Positions 1 to 9,354 of a stretch of 64,000 nt of DNA are shown piece by piece. The notes under the pieces were generated by a model. The model saw nothing but the letters and a program-made list of their open reading frames with translations. It did no database searches and was not told the DNA's origin. A program made the translations under genes and the position numbers. Source of the DNA: Symbiodinium natans (lineage: Eukaryota; Sar; Dinophyceae; Suessiales; Symbiodiniaceae); contig CAJNDS010000040.1 of the NCBI GenBank assembly GCA_905221605.1, positions 183,294-247,293 of the forward strand. The letters run 5' to 3'. The stretch's first letter is position 1, and each line of letters opens with the position of its first letter.

Positions 1-2
1 GC

Positions 3-578
3 ACACAGGCTGGATCTATCCTTGCCTTCACCGGGCCCGAACTCGTAGAGAATAAACCTGCGCAGTGGAGCCCCTTTCACTGGAAGTCCTTTCGCCTGCG
101 CCGTGTGGTGCCCTCGACACTTGGAGGCGAAGCCCAGGCGTTCTCCACGGCGTCAGCCGTCGCTGAGTGGATGAGTTTGCTTCTGGCCGAAGCCCGCGCA
201 GGAAGCTTCGACCTTCGGACCTGCCAACCTCAACTCCGTGCCACGAAGCTGGTTGGGGTGACTGATTGTAAAAGCCTCTATGATCACCTGCACACCCTAT
301 CCTCATTGTCCGGTGTTCAGGATAAGAGGGTTTGTGTTGACATCGCCATTATCAAGCAAAGCATGGAGAGAGCAGGACTCCAGGTCCGATGGTGTCCGAC
401 CGAACTCATGATCTGCGATGCCCTGACCAAAGACAAGGCTGACCCTGCAGACCTGCTGCGAGCCATTCTCGAACTAGGAACCTATCAATTGTCACCTGAA
501 GGCCAAATCCTGAAGACCAAGAAGGCGAATCGAGAGCGCCTCAAGGCCTCTAAGGGCGCGCCTTGGAGGTATGAGTGA
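3..578 (+). CDS. Ty1/copia retrotransposon pol, C-terminal RNase H part (5' truncated by window)
   Basis: The frame is open from base 3 to a TGA at 576-578 (191 codons), so the gene enters from outside the window. The product is the end of a copia polyprotein: the RNase H region that removes RNA from the RNA/DNA hybrid during reverse transcription. Visible signatures are FHWKSFRLRRVVPSTLGGE near the window-encoded residue 30, with the glutamate typical of copia RNase H, then GVTDCKSLYDHL (aspartate), and ICDALTKDKADPADLLRAI near the end, the D-x-LTK block that closes copia RNase H. The DALTKDKADPADLLR wording is a form I associate with dinoflagellate copia elements (recall, not a search). No frameshift is seen, so this copy may be young or recently active. 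No LTR could be identified because only one end is present. Confidence 0.88.
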   Translation, partial: TQAGSILAFTGPELVENKPAQWSPFHWKSFRLRRVVPSTLGGEAQAFSTASAVAEWMSLLLAEARAGSFDLRTCQPQLRATKLVGVTDCKSLYDHLHTLSSLSGVQDKRVCVDIAIIKQSMERAGLQVRWCPTELMICDALTKDKADPADLLRAILELGTYQLSPEGQILKTKKANRERLKASKGAPWRYE

Positions 579-749
579 CATTTGATAAGGATCGCTGTTT
601 CACTTTGTCGTGTGTGTGTTTTCTTGGGGTCTTAGTGTTAGGGTTGTGTGCATAGGTGCAAGGGAGCCACCTCTGCGCGGCATATCTCTCAGGAGAGTGC
701 AAGCTAGCTGGCCAGTTTCTTTGTGTGACCCTGTGCTGAGCTTCGAAGC

Positions 750-1328
750 ATGTCTGCCTCGACCTCCACGTTCTCCAAGGTAACCTTGCCAGAGACTGGC
801 AACTTGAGGTTGTGGATTCATCGGCTGGCCCAGGACGGACACATCACCATCCAGAATCCGCTTCTCCTTGACGAGGCTGGGCCTGGCTCAGTCCCAGGGG
901 CCATGACAGATGCCAGCAAGAGAGTTTGTCCGTCCGATGAGCTCAGTCCCTTTGAGCTGGTGGAGTCCAAAGGTTACCTTTCCACAGTCAACGTAAGCAG
1001 TGTGAAGAAGAAGACGTTCGCTACCCCAGCTGGTACCTCACCGACCACAACAGCCAAAACGGCCTTGCCCGAAGGCATCGACAGTGTGACCGCCTGGGGC
1101 AAGACCATGTGCACCTTGCCAAAGGTGAAGGATCGAAAGGCAAGCTACGCTGAGCTCGCCAATGAAGGCGACAAAAGCACCATCGAGTACCTGACGTGGG
1201 TGTTGGACAACCGCTCCAAGAGTGCCAAGGTAGAAGATTTTGCGGCGTACCTCTGTGCCATTGCATGGCGTGAGCCAGCGGGATTTAAGATCCCCGGCAC
1301 CGGCGAAGTCCGTACCCTGAAGGGCTGA
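750..1328 (+). CDS. Hypothetical ORF, 192 aa, downstream of copia pol
   Basis: An ATG at 750 opens 192 codons to a TGA at 1326-1328. The start is preceded by 171 bases after the pol stop and is the first ATG in this frame. I do not recognise the product. It is hydrophilic, has no signal peptide or membrane segment, and has a low-complexity Ser/Thr/Pro/Lys middle (about residues 75-105). The C-terminal third, with SYAELANEGDKSTIEYLTWV followed by KVEDFAAYLCAIAW, looks helical and globular. Its codon use resembles the pol fragment more than the repeat-rich DNA that follows. It could be an accessory or captured ORF in the 3' part of the retroelement, or an independent host gene. The closeness and shared strand favour the first, weakly. 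Confidence 0.55.
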   Translation: MSASTSTFSKVTLPETGNLRLWIHRLAQDGHITIQNPLLLDEAGPGSVPGAMTDASKRVCPSDELSPFELVESKGYLSTVNVSSVKKKTFATPAGTSPTTTAKTALPEGIDSVTAWGKTMCTLPKVKDRKASYAELANEGDKSTIEYLTWVLDNRSKSAKVEDFAAYLCAIAWREPAGFKIPGTGEVRTLKG

Positions 1329-2932
1329 GATGCCTTCTGCGTACAAAGATGGCTGCTCATTTTGATGACACCTGTAATCTATCTGTCTCTCCCCCCTTTT
1401 CCCCTCTCTAAAATTTTGGAGCGAGAAAGAGGAGTGTCAACGCAAGCCAGCCAGGTCAGTACGTCCGCAGGAACTCGTATGCTCGAGGACCAAAAGGCTG
1501 CAGCGATGATGATGCCCCAGGCGGGGCAAGGATGCTACCGACACTGGTTAAGAGTCGGAAGCAGGGAAACTTCAAGACTTAGGTGCCCCCTTCTTTCCCA
1601 GACACCGTCCTCCAAAGCCTGTGTTATCTGCAGGGAAGCCTTGAACCCCAAATCTGACACCTAAACCCTAAACCCTAAACCCTAAACCCTAAACCCTAAA
1701 AAACCCTAAACCCTAAACCCTAAACCCTAGACCCTAAGCCCTAAGCCCTAAACCCTAAAACCCCAGACCCCAAACCCCAAACCCCAAACCCTAAACCCTA
1801 AACCCCTCTAGCCCCTACAGCCCCCCTCCGACTTGGCGTACTTGCGCTCGGATCAAGATACTTGTTTTCGTGGTCAATAAGCAAGGATTCGGGTTTGAGG
1901 TTAAGGTGAACCCCTTCCTGGGTAGCGTGCTGGCGAGCGTTGTTGAAGACGCGGCCAGATACACGCGTCAACGCCTGGGGAGTGTCTGGGTTTTGGGATT
2001 TCCTTGGCATTTCCCGCGCCATGCCACAAGGCAAATGCGAATATTCTACATGCTGCGCTCCTGGGCATCCTAAGTCCTGAACCTTCATTCATGAACCGAA
2101 GCTGGAAAGCAAAAAAGATCCCAAAACCCTGAGCTGAAAACCCTGAGCTGAAAATCCTGAGCTGAAAACCCTAAACCCTAAACCCTAAACCCTAAACCCT
2201 AAACCCTAAACCCTAAACCCTAAACCCTAAACCCTAAACCCTAAACCCTAAACCCTAAACCCGAAACCCTAAAACCGAAACCCTCAACCCTAAACCCTGA
2301 CGCTTGAGGGAGGGCAGCCTATGGCAGCAACCCCTTAAGAGCTTAGGAACTTACAGGAAGTTATAGGAAGTTATAGAAACTTGTCGGAACTTGTGTGGGG
2401 GACTTATGGTAACTTATGTGGACTTATACAGGGACGTTTCGGGACTTAGAGGGACTTATAAGAACTTTCTGGAACTTATAGGAAGGTCTTCTTCTCCTGT
2501 TGGGGCTTAGAGGCGCAGGCCAAGGGTTCTTGTAGCTTTGAGCCAGGACCTGGAGGCCTGGGGGAGCTGGCAAATCTGAGGCGTGACTCTTTCTTTCGAG
2601 ATCATGCAGTTGAGCTTCCGAAACCTTGAGCCCCAAACCCCAAACCCCAAACCCTAAACCCGAAACTTTAGGCCCTAAACCCTAAACTCCAAACCCCTAA
2701 GCCCTAGTCCCGAAAGTGCTGGAACGGGGGCAGAGCTTGGCACTGCGAGGTTCGAAGAACTTGACCTCTGCTCTTCAGCCTAGACAGTTTTTAGGCTTCG
2801 GGTGGGCGGTTTTCCCCTTATTAAAGGGCTTCTGGAGGCTTGTTTTGACCTTTTCTGCTTGTCAGGCTGTCTAGGGTGTAGGGTTTGGGGTTTAGGGTTA
2901 GACAACATAACTGCCCACCTCAGCCTGAATGT

Positions 2933-3020
2933 GGGGGGTTTCCGAAATTCGGGGGTACCTTACAAGGAATCCTACTCGTTGGGTCTATATTAAGGGCCCC
3001 TTATGTTTGTAAACCCCCCA
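2933..3020. mobile_element. Inverted-repeat element, family A (about 90 bp)
   Basis: It begins GGGGGGTTTCCGAAATTCGG and ends with GTTTGTAAACCCCCC, an imperfect terminal inverted repeat. The interior has ATCCTACTCGTTGGGTCTAT, shared in variant form with copies near 4.85, 22.35 and 32.9 kb. It looks like a MITE or introner-like element. Confidence 0.55.
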
Positions 3021-4351
3021 TATCTGTCTGTAGTCATCTTATTGCAGACCACTCGAATACTCTGCTTATTGCAGACCACTCGAATACTCTGGTTCGAGGG
3101 GAGCGGCATTATGGCCCTCATGAAAAGCTTTTTATTTCGAGGGGCAGAGTGCGAAAAAGGCATCATGGCTTGTTTGGCCGGTTTAGGGTTCAGGGTTTAG
3201 GGTTTAGGGTAAAGGGCTTTCTCTGCTTGAGGGCGAGAGGCTGGGGGGTGTCAGGCTTCTTGTAGACGCCTACAGCCCCTGCAACTAACTAGAAATGAAG
3301 CTCTTTTAGGGCCTAAGGGGTTGGTTTAGAGTTCAGAGTTCGGGGATTGCGGCATGTGCAGTCTGGGGTCTAGATTCTCCACAGGGTTTTGAAAGAGTAC
3401 CGACATATTCCCGTCACAAATCTCGTGCAGTCTCAATCCACACTACCCGAACTTGTCCTTGATCCGAACAACCAACTCTACTCTGGGGTTGCTCTGGCAA
3501 GTCCCTGCCAAGCGTTGCGAAGAGGAGTTTCTCCCTGTGCCTGTGTGCTACCCGTAGTAGACCCTGAAATATCTCCCCAAGCCCTAGCTGAACCGCCTAA
3601 AACGCATCCCGAAGCCCTAAACCCTAAACCCCAAACCCTCAACGCAAAACCCAGAGCCCAAAACCCTAAACCCTAAACCTAAACCCTAAACCCTAAACCC
3701 TAAACCCTAAACCCTAAACCCTAAACCCTAAACCCTAAACCCTAAACCCTAAACCCGAAACCCTAAACCCTAAACTCTAAACCCTAAACCCTAAACCCAA
3801 ACATGCATCCCTGAGACTTCAACACCCTAGAACCCTGGATTGCATCCCTAAACCCTAAGCTGCGTCCGTAAGCCCTCGACCACCTGGACTTACCATGCAT
3901 CCCAAAGCCCTAAACCCACAAGTGCGCCCCCTGAGCCTTGGACCCCTAAGCCCCCGAAGGGGCAAGGGTTTAGGGTTTAGGGTTTAGGGGTTAGAGTTTA
4001 GGGTTTAGGGTTTATCGTTTAGGGTTTAGGGTTTAGACCCAAGGCCAATGGCTTCTTGCCATTCCCCTGTAGGGTCGAGGATTTTGGGGTTTAGGGTTGA
4101 GGGTCTAGTGGTGTTCAAGCGCAGGGAAGCAATTTCAAGCCGAGCTTTGCAACTTTATCAAGTAGGGCTTGTTCACTCTGCACTGCAGTTGGCCCTCGGT
4201 TTAGGGTTTAGGGTTTAGGGTCCCATCGTCTAGGGAGTAGAAGAGCTGTTCTGCAGGGTTCTCAAACTTCTTAATCTTGACCAAAACTATGAGAGAGCAG
4301 CGGGTTTTGGCAGTGGCGCAGATTCCAATACCAATGGGGCCTAAATGCTGA

Positions 4352-4626
4352 ACCCTAAACCCTAAACCCTAAACCCTAAACCCTAAACCCTAAACCCTAA
4401 ACCCTAAACCCTAAACCCTAAACCCTAAACCCTAAACCCTAAACCCTAAACCCTAAACCCTAAACCCTAAACCCTAAACCCTTAAACCTAAACCCTAAAC
4501 CCTAAACCCTAAACCCTAAACCCTAAACCCTAAACCCTAAACCCTAAACCCTAAACCCTAAACCCTAAACCCTAAACCCTAAACCCTAAACCCTAAACCC
4601 TAAACCCTAAACCCTAAACCCTAAAC
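4352..4626 (-). repeat. Telomere-like array, C-strand (CCCTAAA)n
   Basis: About 39 nearly perfect heptamers with one irregular unit near 4481-4490. This is one of the longest uninterrupted arrays in the window, and unique coding-like sequence follows at once. Confidence 0.95.
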
Positions 4627-4658
4627 CTAACCCACAAAACCCTAGACCCTAAACCGAG

Positions 4659-4758
4659 GGCCAGCATCGCCGTGAACTACACCACGGATCACATCGTGAG
4701 CGTGCTGCCGCGCGACTTCGTTGCGGGAAGCTCAGCGTGGCGGCAGCTGAAAACAGAT
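4659..4758 (+). CDS. Exon-like island, product unknown
   Basis: After an AG (657-658) that ends a CCCTAAA block, a frame beginning at 660 is open for about 33 codons, including TTDHIVSVLPRDFVAGSSAW. Its codons look real (GC-rich third positions). Downstream is a G-strand block from about 4787. This is the same C-block, island, G-block arrangement seen around the PACRG exons. The donor is unclear; a GC at 4746 is possible. I do not recognise the protein. Confidence 0.35.
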
Positions 4759-4851
4759 AGCCCTATTCCCTTTACAAATGGGAATAGGGTTTAGGGTTTA
4801 GGGTTTAGGGTTTAGGGTTTAGGGACCCTAAACCCTATTCCCATTACAAAT

Positions 4852-4953
4852 GGGGGCTTACGAAAAAAGGGACCCACAACATAGACCCCCCAATAGTAGG
4901 ATCCCCTTCTAATAAGGACCCCAGCAAGGTACCCCGAAAATCGTCAACCCCCC
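4852..4953. mobile_element. Inverted-repeat element, family A
   Basis: The ends are GGGGGCTTACGAAAAAAGGG and CCCCGAAAATCGTCAACCCC, which pair imperfectly. The interior CCCCCCAATAGTAGGATCCC matches the copy at 32.9 kb closely. Confidence 0.6.
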
Positions 4954-5155
4954 CGCAAATATTGCGCCAAGCCCTACCTGTTCACTGTTGCAACATAGCG
5001 GGCCACAAGCCTGTCCCAACTGCCGCCGAACACGAAAGAGGGCCCATGGGGTGGGGCTTGTATTTCAGGTGGTGGTGGTGGTGGTGGTGGTGGTGGGGGT
5101 CTCCAAACCCAAATCCCTTAACCAGAAATAAACTGCCCCTTTCCTGGAAACCTTA

Positions 5156-5515
5156 AAGCCCTAAAACCCTAAAACCCTCAAACCCTAAAACCCTAGAACC
5201 CTAGAACCCTAGAACCCTAGAACCCTGGAACCCTGGAACCCTGGAACCCTGGAACCCCAGAACCCTAGAACCCTAGAACCCTGGAACCCTAGAACCCTAG
5301 AACCCTAAAACCCTAAACCCCTAAACCCGAAACCCTAGAACCCTAAACCCTAGAACCCTACAACCCTAAACCCCAAATCCGAAAACCCTAAAACCCTAAA
5401 ACCCTAAAACCCTAAAACCCTAAAACCCTAAAACCCTAAAACCCTAAAACCCTAAAACCCTAAACCCCTAGAACCCTAAACCCCAAACCCGAAAACCCCA
5501 GACCCTAAACCTCCG
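5156..5515 (-). repeat. Variant telomere-like array (CCCTAAAA, CCCTAGAA, CCCTGGAA)
   Basis: Eight-base units dominate instead of the usual seven, with homogenised sub-blocks of CCCTAGAA and CCCTGGAA. This suggests local amplification after single mutations. Confidence 0.9.
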
Positions 5516-5678
5516 AAACAGGGCACCTGTCGGGCTAAGAACCAGCGAGGTGAATCTGAGCCCATGAACCTCCAAGGTTTATGGGAGTTTGGGGTTTAGG
5601 GTTTGGGGTATAGGGTTTAGGGTTTAGAGTTTGGGGTTTCGGGTTTGGGGTATAGGGTTTTTGGGAGTTTGCTGTGGG

Positions 5679-5679
<1 letters not shown>

Positions 5680-5712
<33 letters not shown>
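5680..5712 (+). repeat. Poly-G run, about 33 bases
   Basis: An uninterrupted G run with one C near its start. Similar runs recur across the window, e.g. near 11675, 19700, 34125 and 45240 on +, and 41790 as poly-C. It is capable of G-quadruplex formation and is a likely place for assembly length error. Confidence 0.9.
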
Positions 5713-5713
<1 letters not shown>

Positions 5714-5719
5714 GCAAGG

Positions 5720-7560
5720 CTTAAATAGGATTTATTTGGAAGCTGAGAGTCGTGTTTTGGTGTGGTGGATAGAAAGGAAATTGCATGAGAAAGTAGCGAG
5801 ATGAGCTCTTCAATTTCCTTCCTGATCTCCTATGCTCTTTTCCTGATTCATTGCAACAGGAGAAGATAGGAAAAGAAGGGCTTCCGTTCCCCTCTTGTTC
5901 TTCCTTTCTTGTGTTTTTTTGTCACTTAAAGGGGAACAGGAGAAGAGAAGGAGGGAGAGATAAGAGGAACACAATTTTGATGGGAAGAGCCAAGAAAAGA
6001 ATAGAAGAGAGATGAATATAAAGGAGAGGGAGAGACAAAACAAGGCGCAAAGAAGATGGCACTCTTCTTTATCTATCCTCTCTCCTTTATCTCTCCCTTC
6101 CCTCTGTCTTTTCGAAATAAGAAAAACAAAAAAGGAAGAATTATGAAAAGGATAAGGGTAAGGTCCACGCGCAAGGAGTCACCCTCTGCTTACCCTTCCA
6201 CTGCTTTATCATACAAGTTCCTTTCTTGTGTTCTATCCGTTAAAGTTTGAAAGGAAGCAGGAGGAGAGAAGGGAAAGGGAAATGAGAGAGGAGAGACAAC
6301 AAGGAGGCCATTCTAATTTTCTGGAAGGGCACTGAAAATAAGAGAAGAGACAAGAAACAAGGAGACGGAGAAACACAACAAGGCACGAAGAAGATGGCGT
6401 TCTTCTTTATCTATCATCTCTCCCTTCATTGTCTCTCCCTTGAAGCCTTGTCCCTCTAGAATTAAAAAAGTCAAGGCTGTTCTTTGCTTTTCGCAGACAG
6501 GTGACCTCTCTCCTCTTCAGGAAGCCCCCCTGCCCTTGTTTTGCGTGCTTTCTGAAACGACAAGGAAACAACACATAGAAAGAGATGAAAAGGAATGAAA
6601 CAACAGGCAGTGGAGCTCTTCAATGTCTTTCCCTATCTCTTTTCTTCTTTTCCTTCTTTTATTCAAAAAGGAAAAGAAGCTTCCTTTTGTGTGTTTTTGA
6701 GCTTCAAAGGAGAACAAGAGAAGAGAAGGGAGAGAGAAAGGAGAGAGGAGAGATCAAAAGGAATGCAATATTCATGGGAAGAGCAATGAAAAGAATGGGA
6801 AATAAATGAAGACAGGAGAGGGAGGTGCAAAAATAAGGCAAAGAGAAGATGGTGCTCGTTTTCATCTTTCCTCTCTTTCTTATCTTTCTCTTCTCTTGTT
6901 CTTTTCCCTTTGAAATTAAACACAACAGGAAGAACAGTGAACATGTAAAGGAACCCGTTTTCGTTTTCCGTTTGGGAACAAGGAAAAGAACAGAGGCGAT
7001 AGGGCGAGAAGAGGGATTGCTGAAGCATGGGGAGGGTCTACGAGTCTACGGGCAAGGAGCCAACCCCGCTCACTTTCCCCATCCATTGAAACAGGAGAAG
7101 AAAGAAACAGGGCCTCCAATTCCTCCTTTCTTGCGTGTTTGTCGTTTGGAGGGGAACAAGAGAAGAGGAGGGAGAGAGAAGGAGAGAGGAGAGACAAACA
7201 AGGATTGCATTTTTAATGGGAAGAGCAAAGAGACGAATAGAAGAGATATGAGTAGAGAAGAGGGAGAGACAAAACAAGGCGCAGAGAAGATGGCACTCTT
7301 CTTTGTCTATCCTCTCCCCCTTATCTCTCCCTGCCCTCTTTCGTCTCGAAGTAAGAAAACCGAAAAGGAAGAACTGTGAGAAGGAGAAGGGTAAGGAAAG
7401 GAACAGAAGAGATAGGCCGAGAGGAGGGGTACGATAAAGTATTATGGAAAGGTCCACGCGCAAGGAGTCGCCCTCCGCTTACCCTTCCACTGCTTTATCC
7501 TATTTGTTCCTTTCTTGTGTTTATCAGTTAAAAGCAAGCAGAAGAAGAGAAGTGATAAGC
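5720..7560. repeat. Tandem purine/pyrimidine-rich repeat units, about 340-450 bp
   Basis: The motif AGAAGATGGCnnTCTTCTTT, followed by a CTCTCT pyrimidine tract, occurs at about 6051, 6391, 6845 (decayed) and 7286. Each copy is followed by lysine-codon-like purine blocks. The segment 6036-6230 is matched strongly by 7278-7520, including GGTCCACGCGCAAGGAGTC. Open frames here are by-products of strand asymmetry. No gene is supported. Confidence 0.75.
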
Positions 7561-7564
7561 AAAC

Positions 7565-7815
7565 ATTGAGCCCACAATCTTAGGGACCAGGGCTTGCGAT
7601 TTGACTCTTGCAAAAATCGACCCCAAAATCTTAGAGACCAGGGCTTGCGATTTGACTCTTTGGAGCAAAAAATGAGCCCAAAATCTTAGGGGCCAGCGCT
7701 TGCGATTTGACTCTTTTGAGCAAGAAATGAGCCCACAATCTTAGGGACCAGGGCTTGCGATTTGACTTTGGCGCAAGAAATGAGCCCAAAATCTTCGGGG
7801 CCAGGGCTTGCGATT
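7565..7815. repeat. Five tandem copies of an about 55-bp unit
   Basis: The unit carries CTTAGGGACCAGGGCTTGCG, then ATTTGACTCTTT and GAGCAAGAAATGAGCCCA. Copies differ by a few substitutions. Confidence 0.85.
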
Positions 7816-7934
7816 GGTTTAAATATTTTGCCGCCAAATATTTACATGGTTCAAATTATTTAAACTCACCGAATCTATTTTAATAATTTGCATATTTTTA
7901 CTCGTGGAAGGGGGTGCCTGGCCCCTTCCGGGGG

Positions 7935-9175
7935 AGGCCCGGCCTCGTGCGAAGGGCCCAGCCTTAAGACCAAAAACTGTTTGACCCCTCGAGGGGCCCA
8001 GCCTTAAGACCAAACACTTTCCTTAAGACCAAAAACTTTTTGACCCCTGGAAGGGCCCAGCCTTAAGACCCCGAACGTTTTGACCCCTCGAGGGGCCCAG
8101 CCTTAAGACCAAACACTTTCCTTAAGACCAAAAACTTTTTGACCCCTGGAAGGGCCCAGCCTTAAGACCCCGAACGTTTTGACCCCTCGAGGGGCCCAGC
8201 CTTAAGACCAAACACTTTCCTTAAGACCAAAAACTTTTTGACCCCTGGAAGGGCCCAGCCTTAAGACCCCGAACGTTTTGACCCCTCGAATGCCCAGGCT
8301 TAAGACCAAACACTTTCCTTAAGACCAAAAACTTTTTGCCCATTGGAGGGGCCCAGCCTTAAGACCCCGAACGTTTTGACCCCTCGAATGCCCAGGCTTA
8401 AGACCAAACACTTTCCTTAAGACCAAAAACTTTTTGCCCATTGGAGGGGCCCAGCCTTAAGACCCCGAACGTTTTGACCCCTCGAATGCCCAGGCTTAAG
8501 ACCAAACACTTTCCTTAAGACCAAAAACTTTTTGCCCATTGGAGGGGCCCAGCCTTAAGACCCCGAACGTTTTGACCCCTCGAGGGGCCCTGCCTTAAGA
8601 CCAAACACTTTCCTTAAGACCAAAAACTTTTTGACCCCTGGAAGGGCCCAGCCTTAAGACCCCGAACGTTTTGACCCCTGGAGGGGCCCAGCCTTAAGAC
8701 CCCGAACGTTTTGACCCCTGGAGGGGCCCAGCCTTAAGACCAAACACTTTCCTTAAGACCCAAAAACTTTTTGAATCCTGGAGGGGCCCAGCCTTAAGAC
8801 CCCGAACGTTTTGACCCCTGAGGGGCCCAGCCTTAAGACCAACACTTTCCTTAAGACCAAAAACTTTTTGACCCCTGTGGAGGGGCCCAGTTTTGACCCC
8901 TCGAGGGGCCCAGCCTTAAGACCAAACACTTTCCTTAAGACCAAAAACTTGTTCAATCGTGGAGGGGCCCAGCCTTAAGACCCCGAACGTTTTGACCTTT
9001 CGAGGGGCCCAGCCTTAAGACCAAACACTTTCCTTAAGACCAAATACTTTTCTTTGTGGAGGGGCCCAGCCTTAAGACCCCGAACGTTTTGACCCCTTCG
9101 AGGGGACCAGCCTTAAGACCAAACACTTTCCTCAAAAACTTTTTGACCTTTGGAGGGGCCCAGCCTTAAGACCCC
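7935..9175. repeat. Satellite-like tandem array, about 100-bp units
   Basis: The unit combines GGGGCCCAGCCTTAAGACCA, ACTTTCCTTAAGACCAAAAA and CCCCGAACGTTTTGACCCC. About eleven units can be counted by eye. Neighbouring units share private changes (for example the AATGCCCAGGCTTAAG variant at 8288-8520), which indicates unequal exchange. Confidence 0.88.
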
Positions 9176-9177
9176 AG

Positions 9178-9341
9178 AAAGGCGCGGCTCGATTTGGCCA
9201 AATTTTGCCGGGCAGTCTGCGGGCAAGATTTGGCCAATTCGGGCTGCTCGTCGTACGCGATGAGAAATGCGCGGCTCGATTTGGCCAAATTTTGCCGGGC
9301 AGCCTCCGGGCAAAATTTGGCCAAATCGAGCCGCGCCTTTC
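9178..9341. repeat. Large palindrome / hairpin
   Basis: AAAGGCGCGGCTCGATTTGG at the left is the exact reverse complement of the sequence closing at 9341. The arms extend about 32 bases (through the GGCCAAATTTTGCC stretch), and a third related half-copy lies inside at 9269-9300. Confidence 0.85.
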
Positions 9342-9354
9342 TGAAGATTCGGGC

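Larger units (their letters stand above)
1362..4658. other. Telomere-like mosaic without a convincing gene
   Basis: This stretch alternates CCCTAAA and TTTAGGG blocks with unique sequence. C-strand blocks lie at about 1662-1800, 2167-2290, 3615-3800 and 4352-4626. G-strand blocks lie at about 3180-3210, 3964-4035 and 4198-4220. Degenerate seven-base variants ('acttatagg' type) fill 2340-2480. The unique island 1860-2073 is open for 67 codons from a GTG but has no clear splice context. I cannot support a gene here. Confidence 0.5.

Noticed and set aside
6517-7463. Overlapping frames of 60-176 codons on both strands
   Set aside because: Explained by purine/pyrimidine strand asymmetry in the tandem units at 5.7-7.56 kb.
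7565-7815. CRISPR array
   Set aside because: Units are adjacent diverging copies without unique spacers, in a eukaryotic context.
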